NCBI RefSeq assembly: GCF_021173085.1
Contig: NZ_CP076413.1
Coordinates: 1,054,001-1,118,000, forward strand
Reading direction: 5' to 3'
Source of the DNA: Ralstonia wenshanensis
GTDB lineage: Bacteria; Pseudomonadota; Gammaproteobacteria; Burkholderiales; Burkholderiaceae
DNA length: 64,000 nucleotides
A program made the position numbers and the translations under genes. The first letter of the stretch is position 1, and each line of letters opens with the position of its first letter. Positions 37,101-45,997 of the stretch are shown one piece after another. Under the pieces are notes generated by a model. It was not told the origin of the DNA. It was given only the letters and a program-made list of their open reading frames with translations, and searched no databases.

Positions 37101-37118
37101 ATAATTACCGGTAATTAT
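37101..37118. promoter_or_regulatory. 18-bp perfect palindrome upstream of small lipoprotein
   Basis: ATAATTACCGGTAATTAT is its own reverse complement. It lies 53-70 bases upstream of the lipoprotein ATG, downstream of the predicted promoter, so it may be a repressor operator or a leader-RNA hairpin with a CCGG loop. Confidence 0.65.
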
Positions 37119-37194
37119 CGCTCAGGTACTACACCTTCTTCTCTGCTGGCAGCCAAGCCGCACGAGGGCTGCTCGGCCTGCAAGCTAGCGTCGG

Positions 37195-37223
37195 ATTATA
37201 GCGACCTTTACCTACCCTGTGTA
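37195..37223 (-). promoter_or_regulatory. Promoter of the small lipoprotein gene
   Basis: On the minus strand TACACA (37218-37223), a 17-base spacer and TATAAT (37195-37200), giving a leader of about 140 bases that contains the 18-bp palindrome. Confidence 0.6.
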
Positions 37224-37287
37224 GCCGAGTCGGGGCTGACGCACGTGCGATTCAGACGCTTTTGTAACGATCTGTTTCAATGGGGAA

Positions 37288-38517
37288 TCATCGCTGTGCG
37301 GGGCCACCCAGCCTCAGCCAGCCTTCTTCGTACCATGCATGCAGCGTATCCATCAGATCCGGCAAACCGGCCGCCGCATCGACGGACGCCGCGCTCGCAC
37401 GACGGGCGTCCGCCAACGCGGAAAGCCACGCAAGCAACGTTCCCGAAGGCTCGAACGTATCGCCGTTGATCCAGAATCGGTGCGCGTCATACAGCGCCTG
37501 TGTGCGCGCGTCGAGCGCGATGCCTTCCTTGCGTGCCCGGGCTGTGAAACGGGCGAGCGGCAAACGGGGCTGCGTGACGAAGTCGACGTGATCCTTGGGC
37601 TCGGAAAGGTACGCGCCTAGGAACTCGCCGACGAGTTCAGGCGTCCAGCGCAACGCATTGAGTTTCTGGGCGAGGGCCTTGACCATGGCAGCCGGCAGTT
37701 CGCCGGGGTGCGCGGTGGGTTTTTGCTCGGGATCGGCGTACCGGCCTTCGAAGTTGGGATCGTCTTCCAGCGTTTGCGACAGGAAGCCCAGGAAGTGGCC
37801 GGCCAGTTCACGGTACGAAGGCGAGCGGAATCCGATGGAGTACGTCATGCAGTCTCCCTCTGCCACGCCATCGTGTGCGTAGTGCGGGGGCAGATACAGC
37901 ATGTCGCCTGGCTCGAGCACAAATTCCTCTTCAGGTTGGAAGTTGGCCAGGATTTTGAGCGGCAGATCGGGCACGAGCGTGAGATCGTCCTGGGCGGAAA
38001 TGCGCCAGCGGCGTTTGCCGTGGGCCTGCAACAGGAACACATCGTACGAATCGAAGTGCGGGCCGACTCCGCCGCCGTCGGTGGCGAAGCTGATCATCAC
38101 GTCATCGAGCCGCGCGTCGGGAATGAACCTGAAGCGCTGCATGAGCGCTTCAACCGCCGGCTCGACGAGGTTTGCGCCTTGCACAAGCACCGACCAGTTG
38201 CGCGTCTTGCGTGAAGGCAGCGGGCGTTCGTCGAAGGGGCCGTGGTTGAACGACCAGCGCCCGCGCGATTGCGCGATCAGGCGGGACTCGACGTCAGGGC
38301 GCTCCGCCAGGGCAAGGACACGTTCGGGAGATAGCGGAAAGTGCAGTGCACGCATCTCTTCCGGGGAAAGTGCCTGCCGGATCAGCAGAGGCTTTTTCTG
38401 CCAGTGCGTGCGCATGAAATCGCGCGGCGACAGCCCGCCGAGGAGTTGCGCCGGCCGCTCGAGCGGAAGAGCGGGTTGGACGCCGCCATCGGCAGCGTAT
38501 AATGGGACTTCGTTCAT
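37288..38517 (-). CDS. Ribosomal protein L16 arginine hydroxylase (YcfD/RoxA family)
   Basis: A 409-residue cupin/JmjC-type 2-oxoglutarate oxygenase. The iron site is H154-x-D156 in 'GPHFDSYDVFL' and H215 in 'LPPHYAHDGVA', equivalent to H125, D127 and H187 of E. coli YcfD. A dimerisation and winged-helix region fills the C-terminal half. The family hydroxylates a conserved arginine of ribosomal protein L16. The start at 38517 is divergent from slyD, and the -10 of slyD lies close to it. Confidence 0.9.
   Translation of the reverse strand: MNEVPLYAADGGVQPALPLERPAQLLGGLSPRDFMRTHWQKKPLLIRQALSPEEMRALHFPLSPERVLALAERPDVESRLIAQSRGRWSFNHGPFDERPLPSRKTRNWSVLVQGANLVEPAVEALMQRFRFIPDARLDDVMISFATDGGGVGPHFDSYDVFLLQAHGKRRWRISAQDDLTLVPDLPLKILANFQPEEEFVLEPGDMLYLPPHYAHDGVAEGDCMTYSIGFRSPSYRELAGHFLGFLSQTLEDDPNFEGRYADPEQKPTAHPGELPAAMVKALAQKLNALRWTPELVGEFLGAYLSEPKDHVDFVTQPRLPLARFTARARKEGIALDARTQALYDAHRFWINGDTFEPSGTLLAWLSALADARRASAASVDAAAGLPDLMDTLHAWYEEGWLRLGGPAQR
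38476..38503 (+). promoter_or_regulatory. Sigma-70 promoter of slyD
   Basis: TTGGAC (38476-38481), a 16-base spacer and TATAAT (38498-38503). Transcription should start near 38510, so the in-frame ATG at 38502 cannot be translated from it and the TTG at 38529 becomes the start. Confidence 0.7.
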
Positions 38518-38528
38518 GGAGTGCGCAA

Positions 38529-39056
38529 TTGAAAATCGCGAAGAATACGGTGGTGTCGGTGGCTTACAAACTGTCCGACGCGCAGGGCAACGTCATCGAG
38601 GAATCCGATGAGCCGATGGTGTATTTGCACGGCGGCTATGATGGCACGTTCCCCAAAATCGAGGAAGCGCTGGACGGCCAGGAGCAAGGCTTTGAGACCA
38701 AACTGCAGCTCGAGCCGGACGACGCCTTCGGTGACTACGATCAAGAGCTGATCAAGATCGAGCCGCGTGATCGCTTTCCGGAACCGCTTGAAGTCGGCAT
38801 GCAGTTCGAGGGCGTGCCCGAAGATGGCGACGAGGAAGACGCCATCGTCTACACCGTCACCGACGTGGCGGAAGACAAGGTTGTTCTGGACGGCAATCAC
38901 CCGCTGGCCGGCATGGCGCTGCGCTTCGAACTGAAGGTCACGGAAGTTCGTGAAGCCACGGCTGAAGAAATCGAGCACGGCCATGTGCACGGTGAAAACG
39001 GCCTTGAAGTGGTGGACGAGGACGAAGACGACGACAAGCCGCACACGCTGCACTGA
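38529..39056 (+). CDS. slyD: FKBP-type peptidyl-prolyl isomerase SlyD
   Basis: A 175-residue SlyD: (M)KIAKNTVVSVAYKLSDAQG begins the FKBP domain, 'YLHGGYDGTFPKIEEALDGQ' and the IF chaperone domain around 70-125 follow ('EPDDAFGDYD', 'RDRFPEPLEVGMQF'), then 'NHPLAGMALRFELKVTEVREA'. The tail is acidic with a few His ('HGHVHGENG', 'DEDEDDDKPHTLH'), shorter than the metal-binding tail of E. coli. It is a cytoplasmic folding helper and metallochaperone. The TTG start has GGAG nine bases upstream. Confidence 0.94.
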   Translation: MKIAKNTVVSVAYKLSDAQGNVIEESDEPMVYLHGGYDGTFPKIEEALDGQEQGFETKLQLEPDDAFGDYDQELIKIEPRDRFPEPLEVGMQFEGVPEDGDEEDAIVYTVTDVAEDKVVLDGNHPLAGMALRFELKVTEVREATAEEIEHGHVHGENGLEVVDEDEDDDKPHTLH

Positions 39057-39080
39057 TCGGCAAGTCCATCGAGATGCAAG

Positions 39081-39106
39081 AACGGGAGCTTCGGCTCCCG
39101 TTTTTT
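39081..39106 (+). terminator. Intrinsic terminator of slyD
   Basis: Stem AACGGGAGC / GCTCCCGTT with UUCG tetraloop, then a T run. It just touches the stop of the converging metallophosphoesterase gene. Confidence 0.92.
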
Positions 39107-40181
39107 ATTGCACCGGCGCTGGCGTGATTTCCGGCGCCGGGGCAGGGGTGTTGTCTAGGCGACGGCTGCGGAGATGAAACAGCGGCGAGTGGCCTGGTGT
39201 GACGGACACTTCCAGCCAGCGATCCAGCACTGGCGAACCATAGGTCCGGGCGCGCATCACGTGCGAGTCCGGGCGGCCGTTTTCGTCCTTGAGCGGACGG
39301 TCGAGCATGAAAGTCTGGCTGGCGCCGTGGATCAGGAGGACGGCGCCGTCGTAATCGCGCGTGAGCGTTCGCAACTGGCGCTTCAGTGCGAGGTAGCCGT
39401 CATGCGAGCGCCGCCGCAGCAAGCCGTCGAACAGGTTAGGCGCACGACGCCGTTCCCATCCGTCTTCAAAGAGCGGGTCGGCCTGCATCATGATCACCAC
39501 GCCGGCCATCTTGCGTTGGCGCGCGACGGCAAAGGCGCGTGCTAACCATTGGCGATTGGCTTCGAGGCGATCTTCGTATTCGCCGTTGCGTCCGCCTGCG
39601 ATCTTGTAGTTGTTGTTGTCGCCGGGCACGTTGAGGGTGACGAAGAGCACGTCGTTCATCGTCCAGCGTGTGTTTTCGCGGTAGCTGCGGAACTTGGCCT
39701 GATCGGACTGGCGCATGACGGTCATGGCGCGCTGGCCGAGCGTGTTGTCGTCCGGGTAGAACAGCTCGCGCAGGCGCAACAGGCGCTCCACCGGGTCGAA
39801 GCCGCCGGCGGCGGGGTGTTGGCAGTCGCTCCAGTCGTGGTCGCCCGGGATGTAGATGACCGGGGTGATCAGGCTGTCGAGCAGGTCATGACGTGCTTCG
39901 AGCAGCGTGTCGGAGCACGATTCATCCCGGCCCTTGAGGTTGCCCAGATGGACGACAAAGGCCGGATGTTCGGCGTCGATGGCGTCCAGTAATGCATGCG
40001 CAGGGGCGACATCTTCAGCGCGCTCGGGCACATTGCCGATCACCGTGAAGGTGAAGGCGGCCGGCGCGTCAGTTGCAGGCTTCGTGCTCTTTGACGCGGC
40101 GGGCGCAGCCATCGGCAGCAGCATCGCCAACGTTATGGCGATGCATTGGAGCGTGCGGAAAGCTGCGCCGGGCCGGGTCAT
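39105..40181 (-). CDS. Secreted metallophosphoesterase-like protein
   Basis: A 358-residue protein with a signal peptide ('CIAITLAMLLPMAAPAAS', cleavage near 28-30), so it is probably periplasmic. The calcineurin-like motifs are partly degenerate: 'FVVHLGNLKGRDESC' stands where a GD motif is usual, 'YIPGDHDWSDC' is the GNHD-type motif, and 'LLIHGASQTF' stands for the GHxH region. Activity is therefore uncertain. It lies 5 bases upstream-facing of the mutS end on the same strand, with mutS first. Confidence 0.82.
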   Translation of the reverse strand: MTRPGAAFRTLQCIAITLAMLLPMAAPAASKSTKPATDAPAAFTFTVIGNVPERAEDVAPAHALLDAIDAEHPAFVVHLGNLKGRDESCSDTLLEARHDLLDSLITPVIYIPGDHDWSDCQHPAAGGFDPVERLLRLRELFYPDDNTLGQRAMTVMRQSDQAKFRSYRENTRWTMNDVLFVTLNVPGDNNNYKIAGGRNGEYEDRLEANRQWLARAFAVARQRKMAGVVIMMQADPLFEDGWERRRAPNLFDGLLRRRSHDGYLALKRQLRTLTRDYDGAVLLIHGASQTFMLDRPLKDENGRPDSHVMRARTYGSPVLDRWLEVSVTPGHSPLFHLRSRRLDNTPAPAPEITPAPVQ

Positions 40182-40186
40182 CGGAA

Positions 40187-42835
40187 TCAGGCGGATGGGC
40201 TTGCCAGCGCCTTGAGGCGGTACAACGCGTCGAGCGCCTCGCGCGGCGTCATGTCGTCAGGGTTGATTCCGGCGAGCGCATCCGTCAGCGCGCTGTCGGG
40301 GGCTTCATCGCTGGCATCGTCTTCGTCGTCGATGGGCGTTTCGGCGGCGAGTGCGAACAGGTCGAGCTGGGGTGTGGCGCCGGTGTCGGCGGAATGCTGC
40401 TCCAGCCAGGCGAGCCGTTTGCGCGCGGCACGAATGACCGGCTGCGGCACCCCGGCCAACTGCGCGACCTGCAACCCGTAGCTTTGGCTGGCCGGACCTT
40501 CCTGCACGGCATGCAGAAAAACGATGCCGTCACCGTGTTCGACGGCGGAGAGGTGCACGTTGGCGGCCTGTGCAAACTCCTGCGGCAGTTGCGTCAGCTC
40601 GAAATAGTGCGTGGCGAATAGCGTGTGGCTGCGGTTGTGCGACAGCAGGTGGCGCGCAATTGCCCAGGCGAGCGCCAGACCATCAAACGTGCTCGTGCCG
40701 CGGCCGATTTCGTCCATCAGCACCAGGCTGTTGGGCGTGGCGCGGTGCAGGATGGCAGCGGCTTCGGTCATCTCAACCATGAAGGTGGAGCGCCCGCCCG
40801 CCAGATCGTCGGCCGCGCCGATGCGCGTGAAGATGCGGTCGATCGGTCCGATGACGGCTGCTTCCGCCGGCACAAACGCGCCCACGTAGGCGAGCAGCAC
40901 GACCAGCGCGGTTTGCCGCATGAAGGTCGATTTACCACCCATGTTGGGGCCCGTGATCAGCAGCAGCTTGCGCGCCTCCTGCAGCACGCAGTCGTTGGCG
41001 ACGAACTGTTCGACTTGTTGTTCGACCACCGGATGGCGTGCGCGGGTCAGTTCAATGCCGGGTGCATCCGTCAGCATGGGACGCGACCACGACAGCGCAT
41101 GCGCACGCTCGGCCAGCGTCGCGAGCACATCGGCCTGGGCCAGCGCGGCGGCAATGCGCTTGAACTCGGCCAGATGCGGCAGCAGCTTCTGCAGCAGTTC
41201 CTCATAGAGCAGCTTTTCGCGCGACAGCGCGCGGTCTTGCGCCGACAAGGCCTTGTCTTCAAACGCCTTCAACTCGGGCGTGATGTAGCGCTCGGCGTTC
41301 TTCAGCGTCTGGCGACGCCGGTAATCGTCGGGCACCTTGGCGGCCTGGCCATTGGTGACTTCGATGTAGAAGCCGTGCACGCGGTTGTACTCGACCCGCA
41401 GATTGGCGATGCCGGTGCGCTCGCGCTCGCGGGCTTCCAGATCGACGAGGAACTGGCCACAGTTTTCAGAGATATCGCGCAGCTCATCAAGGTCTGCGTC
41501 GTAGCCTCGGGCGATGACGCCGCCGTCACGCACCATGGCTGCGGGCTCAGCCATCACGGCGCTCTGGAGCAGGGCGTGGGCGTCTTCGGGCAGGGTGAGC
41601 GCGGCGTACAGCTCGGCGAGCAGCGGCGCGGCATCGCTTTGAGGCAGCTCTTCGCGAATCTCAGGCAGGCGCGCGAGCGTGTCACGCAACGATGACAGGT
41701 CGCGCGGGCGCGCCGACAGCAGCGCCAGTCGCCCGGTAATGCGCTCCACATCCGAGAGCGTGCGCAGCGTCGCACGCAACGTTTGCCAATCGCTGCCGAG
41801 CAGCACTTCGATCGCCTGCTGCCGTGCTTGCGGCACTGCGCGATTCCGCAGCGGATGATGCAGCCAGTGGCGCAGCAGACGGCTGCCCATGCTGGTCGCG
41901 CAGGTGTCCAGCAGCGAGAACAGCGTCGGCGATTCCTGCCCACGCAGCGTCTCGGTCAACTCCAGGTTGCGGCGCGTGGCGGTGTCCAGGCCGATGAATT
42001 CGCTCTCATGCTCGACGGTCAAGCCGATCACGTGGCGCAGCGATTGGCCTTGCGTGGCCGCCGCGTAATTGAGCAGCGCGCCGGCAGCCGCCAGTGCGGC
42101 CGTCAACGTTTCCGCACCGAAAGCAACGAGGCTTGCCACACCCAGTTGTTCGCGCAGGCGGCGGGTGCCGGCTTCCACGTCGAAATGCCAATCGGGCAGG
42201 CGCGTGCGGGCAACATCCACCTGGATGGTGTTCAGCGTTGCATCGTCGGCCAGCACTTCAGCAGGGCGGATGCGCTCGAGTTCGCGGTCGAGCTGGTCGG
42301 GGCTGCACTCCATCACGCGCAGTTCGCCGCCGACCAGGTTGAGCCACGCCAGACCGATCAGCGGTGCGACGCCACGCTTGCCCGGCAGGTGCGCGATGGC
42401 CAGCAGATGGTTGTTCACCTTGTCGGAGAGTAGCGCGGCGTCCGTCAAGGTGCCCGGCGTGACAACGCGCACGACCTTGCGTTCGACCGGTCCTTTGGTC
42501 GTCGCAGGGTCCCCAATCTGCTCGCAGATCGCAACGGATTCGCCCAGCTTGACGAGCTTGGCGAGGTATTGCTCCGCAGCGTGGAACGGGATGCCCGCCA
42601 TGCGGATCGGATGCCCGTTGGAGCTGCCGCGTGCGGTGAGCGTGATATCGAGCAGGCGCGAGGCTTTTTCGGCGTCTTCAAAGAAGAGCTCGTAGAAGTC
42701 GCCCATGCGATAGAAGACAAGCGTGTTTGGATGCCCAGCCTTCAAGCGAAGGTACTGTTGCATCATTGGAGTGTGCTTGTCGAAGGGGCCGTATTTCGGG
42801 TCGATCTCCAGAACCGGAGCGGAGTGTTCAGCCAT
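40187..42835 (-). CDS. mutS: DNA mismatch repair protein MutS
   Basis: An 882-residue MutS starting [20 protein letters not shown] (the TTG at 42844 would add three residues). The mismatch-reading '[11 protein letters not shown]' (Phe-x-Glu type) is at about 42-52, the ATPase Walker A '[15 protein letters not shown]' is in the C-terminal half, with '[20 protein letters not shown]' (Walker B) and '[10 protein letters not shown]'. It detects mismatches and recruits MutL. The metallophosphoesterase gene follows within 5 bases. Confidence 0.97.
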   Translation of the reverse strand: MAEHSAPVLEIDPKYGPFDKHTPMMQQYLRLKAGHPNTLVFYRMGDFYELFFEDAEKASRLLDITLTARGSSNGHPIRMAGIPFHAAEQYLAKLVKLGESVAICEQIGDPATTKGPVERKVVRVVTPGTLTDAALLSDKVNNHLLAIAHLPGKRGVAPLIGLAWLNLVGGELRVMECSPDQLDRELERIRPAEVLADDATLNTIQVDVARTRLPDWHFDVEAGTRRLREQLGVASLVAFGAETLTAALAAAGALLNYAAATQGQSLRHVIGLTVEHESEFIGLDTATRRNLELTETLRGQESPTLFSLLDTCATSMGSRLLRHWLHHPLRNRAVPQARQQAIEVLLGSDWQTLRATLRTLSDVERITGRLALLSARPRDLSSLRDTLARLPEIREELPQSDAAPLLAELYAALTLPEDAHALLQSAVMAEPAAMVRDGGVIARGYDADLDELRDISENCGQFLVDLEARERERTGIANLRVEYNRVHGFYIEVTNGQAAKVPDDYRRRQTLKNAERYITPELKAFEDKALSAQDRALSREKLLYEELLQKLLPHLAEFKRIAAALAQADVLATLAERAHALSWSRPMLTDAPGIELTRARHPVVEQQVEQFVANDCVLQEARKLLLITGPNMGGKSTFMRQTALVVLLAYVGAFVPAEAAVIGPIDRIFTRIGAADDLAGGRSTFMVEMTEAAAILHRATPNSLVLMDEIGRGTSTFDGLALAWAIARHLLSHNRSHTLFATHYFELTQLPQEFAQAANVHLSAVEHGDGIVFLHAVQEGPASQSYGLQVAQLAGVPQPVIRAARKRLAWLEQHSADTGATPQLDLFALAAETPIDDEDDASDEAPDSALTDALAGINPDDMTPREALDALYRLKALASPSA

Positions 42836-42931
42836 GAGTACCAATGCGCAGCGCGCGGCCCGATGTCATGCGATTAGGCCGCGCGCGGAAGGTGTTGAAT
42901 CGTGCAATTGTTGCACACCCGCGAGGCCGCA

Positions 42932-43828
42932 TCACCGCACATCGTCGGTGAGCCTGGCTTCCAAAAAGTCGAGAAAGCACGCAATCCGCGAAGCCAGCTG
43001 CGTGTTGCGGTAGTACACCGCGTGAATCGGCTGCAGCACCTCGACCGTGGCATCCGGCAGCACCTGCACAAGATCGCCGGCGCGGCGGTCTTCAGCGGTC
43101 ATGAAGTCGGCCAGACAGACGATGCCCGCGCCTTGCAGGGCGAGCTGGCGCAGGGTTTCACCGCTTGATGCTTTGAGCGTGGGTTCGATGCGCAGGCGGT
43201 CGCCGTGCAGGCCGCGCAGGGGCCAGAGATTGAGCGATTCCGGCTGCGCGAAGCCGAGCAGGGCGTGCTTCTGCAGGTCTTCCACGCTGCGTGGCCGGCC
43301 GTGCGCTTTCAGATAGGCGGGGCTTGCCAGCACACGCAGCCGCCGCGTGCCGAGCAGACGCGCACGCAGGGTGGAATCGCGCAGCGTGCCGATGCGGATC
43401 GCCACGTCGGTGTCTTCCTCCAGCAGGTCGATGATCAGGTCGTTGGTGTTCAGTTCCAGCTCGATCTGCGGATACTGTGCGCGGAAGTCCGGCACCAGCG
43501 GCGCCACCACATGCAGCATGAAAGGCATGGCAGCGTTGACGCGCAGGCGGCCGGCTGGCTGCTGGCGGCGCAGGGCGATCTGCTCCTCGGCCTCGTCGAC
43601 GGCGGCGAGGATCCTGCGCGCCTGCGCCAGAAATGTCGCGCCCTCGTCAGTAAGTGACAGCCGCCGCGTTGTGCGCGAGAGCAGGGTGGTGTCCAGCTTC
43701 TCTTCCAGGCGGCGCAGCGCCCGGCTCACACCCGACACAGTCTGGCCGAGCTGCTCCGCAGCGGCCGTGACGGAGCCCGTATCGACCACCGTGCGGAAGG
43801 CGAGCAGTTCTTCGAGCGTAGTTTTCAT
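42932..43828 (-). CDS. LysR-type transcriptional regulator
   Basis: A 298-residue LysR protein: HTH at about 3-62 ('SVTAAAEQLGQTVSGVSRAL', 'LEEKLDTTLLSRTTRRLSLT') and effector domain at about 90-290 ('LRVNAAMPFMLHVVAPLVPD', 'EDTDVAIRIGTLRDSTLRAR'). It belongs to the large DsdC/AaeR-like branch common in Ralstonia. No divergent target gene is present; the next gene on the other strand is a chemoreceptor 238 bases away. A nested inverted repeat lies just upstream of its start and may be used for autoregulation. Confidence 0.9.
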   Translation of the reverse strand: MKTTLEELLAFRTVVDTGSVTAAAEQLGQTVSGVSRALRRLEEKLDTTLLSRTTRRLSLTDEGATFLAQARRILAAVDEAEEQIALRRQQPAGRLRVNAAMPFMLHVVAPLVPDFRAQYPQIELELNTNDLIIDLLEEDTDVAIRIGTLRDSTLRARLLGTRRLRVLASPAYLKAHGRPRSVEDLQKHALLGFAQPESLNLWPLRGLHGDRLRIEPTLKASSGETLRQLALQGAGIVCLADFMTAEDRRAGDLVQVLPDATVEVLQPIHAVYYRNTQLASRIACFLDFLEARLTDDVR

Positions 43829-43833
43829 CGTCG

Positions 43834-43868
43834 ATTGTCAATTCAAAATCAAAAGAATTCTGAACAAT
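43834..43868. promoter_or_regulatory. Nested inverted repeats upstream of the LysR gene
   Basis: ATTGT...ACAAT (43834-43838, 43864-43868) encloses AATTC-N10-GAATT (43840-43844, 43855-43859), a LysR-box-like arrangement. A possible minus-strand promoter TTGATC / TATTGT (43886-43891, 43864-43869) overlaps it. Confidence 0.45.
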
Positions 43869-44066
43869 ATAGCGTGATTTGCAAAGATCAATCGCCGCCC
43901 CCGTCGTCGCGGGAAGGCCGAAATGCCGCGCAGCCGCTCGGCGCGCGGGTACGCGCCCTCAAGATTGGGGCCCTGCCTGCCGATAGACCATCCGGACCCC
44001 TAAAACCATAGTGGAATCGCTTTTGCGCAAACGGCGCGTCGCGGTTCCGCATCCGGAGACTCTGGA

Positions 44067-45923
44067 ATGAGCAAGCTCAGCTTTCGCCAAAAGCTTTGGC
44101 TGCCGTTGGTCATCAGCCTTGTCGCGCTGACCTTGATCTCGGTATTCAACGCGTATCAGGCGCGCGAGATCCGCGTGGAGGAGCGCAAGAACAACCTCGT
44201 CAGCGTGACGACCATGGCCATGAACCTGGTCAAGCAGTACGACGACCTGACGAAGAACGGTACGTTGACCAAAGACGCCGCGCAGAAGGAGGCGATCGAC
44301 CGCTTCAAGGCGCTGCGCTACGACAAGGACGGCTACTTCACCATCACCAGTTCCAACAATGTGGTGGTGATGCACCCGATCAAGCCGGAGTTCGTCGGCA
44401 AGGACCAATCCGGCTTCAAGGATGCGCAGGGCAATGCGGTCTACATGGGCCTGACCAATGCGGCCAAAGATCCCAAGGGCGGATTCACGAGCTATGTCTG
44501 GCCGAAGGTCGGCGGCACGGAGCCGGTGCCCAAGACGGCGTTTGCGATGCGCTATGAGCCGTGGGACTGGGTCTTCTCGACCGGCGTCTACATGGACGAC
44601 ATCAATGCCGCGTTCATGACTTCGCTGTACCAGACGGGCGGCCTGCTGGTGCTGGTGGCCGGTTTGCTGGTATTGCTGGGCGGTATCGCGAACCGCGGGC
44701 TGCAGCGCACGCTCGGCGGGGACCCTGCCTACGCGGCGGATGTGGCCAATCGCATCGCCGGCGGTGACCTGACGGTCGAAATTGCCACCCGTGCCGATGA
44801 CAATCACAGCCTGCTCTACGCCATGAGCCGCATGCGCGGCGCGCTGGTGCAGACCATCGGCCGCATCAAGGGCGCCTCGGAAACCATTGGCACCGCCACG
44901 CGCGAGATCGCCAGCGGCAACCTCGATCTGTCGTCGCGCACCGAACAGCAGGCCAGCTCGCTCGAAGAAACGGCTTCTGCCATGGAACAGCTGATGTCGA
45001 CGGTGCAGCAGAACGCCGACAACGCCCAGCAGGCCAACCAACTGGCGGCGTCCGCCTCGGATGTGGCCGTGCGCGGCGGCGATGTGGTGACGCGCGTGGT
45101 GGAGACGATGGGCTCGATCAACGCGTCGTCGCGCAAGATCGTCGACATCATCGGCGTGATTGATGGCATTGCCTTCCAAACCAACATCCTCGCGCTCAAT
45201 GCTGCTGTGGAAGCGGCCCGTGCCGGTGAGCAGGGCCGTGGCTTTGCGGTGGTGGCCGGTGAAGTGCGCAGCCTCGCGCAGCGCAGCGCCGCTGCCGCCA
45301 AGGAGATCAAGGCGCTCATCGACGATTCCGTTGTCAACGTGGATGCAGGTAGCGCGCTGGTGGAAGAGGCCGGCACGACGATGCGCGAAATCGTTGCGAG
45401 CGTGAAGCGCGTGACCGACATCGTTGGCGAGATTTCGTCGGCCAGCCAGGAACAGCGCTCGGGGATCGAAGAAGTGAGCCACGCCGTTACGCAGCTTGAC
45501 GACGCCACGCAGCAGAACGCCGCGTTGGTGGAACAAGCCGCCGCAGCCGCGCAATCGCTCGAAGAGCAGGCGGTGAGTCTGACGCAGGTGGTGGCGCAAT
45601 TCCGCCTCGACGCGCATGCGCTGCGTGCTCCCGCCATGGTGGCCAAGGTTGAGCCAGTTGTTGCGCCGGTCAAATCAATCGCAGTTGCAGCGCCGGGAGC
45701 GCCCAAGGATGAAGCGCCGCGCCGCGGGGCCGCCAAACCGAGCACCGATGCGGCCAAGCCCAGGCTGACGTCGCGCAAGCCGCCTGTGCTGCGCAAGGCG
45801 GCGGCCAAGCCGGTCGACCGAGCCGAGACGAGTGCGCCCGCACCGGCGGTGATACCGGCAAGCCTGACCAAAGCGAAGCCGCTGGTGGCCGCAGGAGACG
45901 ATTCGGACTGGGAAACGTTCTGA
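44067..45923 (+). CDS. Methyl-accepting chemotaxis protein with Cache domain
   Basis: A 618-residue chemoreceptor: TM1 at about 11-30, periplasmic single-Cache domain at about 35-190 ('[20 protein letters not shown]', '[10 protein letters not shown]', '[14 protein letters not shown]'), TM2 at about 192-212, HAMP to about 265, and the signalling domain with hairpin tip '[20 protein letters not shown]'. A Lys/Ala/Pro-rich linker from about 515 leads to C-terminal DSDWETF, the CheR/CheB tether. Small carboxylates are common Cache ligands, but the ligand here is unknown. It is followed 74 bases later by a paralogue. Confidence 0.93.
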   Translation: MSKLSFRQKLWLPLVISLVALTLISVFNAYQAREIRVEERKNNLVSVTTMAMNLVKQYDDLTKNGTLTKDAAQKEAIDRFKALRYDKDGYFTITSSNNVVVMHPIKPEFVGKDQSGFKDAQGNAVYMGLTNAAKDPKGGFTSYVWPKVGGTEPVPKTAFAMRYEPWDWVFSTGVYMDDINAAFMTSLYQTGGLLVLVAGLLVLLGGIANRGLQRTLGGDPAYAADVANRIAGGDLTVEIATRADDNHSLLYAMSRMRGALVQTIGRIKGASETIGTATREIASGNLDLSSRTEQQASSLEETASAMEQLMSTVQQNADNAQQANQLAASASDVAVRGGDVVTRVVETMGSINASSRKIVDIIGVIDGIAFQTNILALNAAVEAARAGEQGRGFAVVAGEVRSLAQRSAAAAKEIKALIDDSVVNVDAGSALVEEAGTTMREIVASVKRVTDIVGEISSASQEQRSGIEEVSHAVTQLDDATQQNAALVEQAAAAAQSLEEQAVSLTQVVAQFRLDAHALRAPAMVAKVEPVVAPVKSIAVAAPGAPKDEAPRRGAAKPSTDAAKPRLTSRKPPVLRKAAAKPVDRAETSAPAPAVIPASLTKAKPLVAAGDDSDWETF

Positions 45924-45997
45924 CCTCCGACCGACTTTCACCTCGTTGACTTCACGCACGCAATCGCGTGCTTGCCTGCCCGGATTCCGGAGACAAG

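Noticed and set aside
43959-45617. 552-codon minus-strand open frame over the first chemoreceptor
   Set aside because: Antisense to a complete chemoreceptor gene and lacking motifs.
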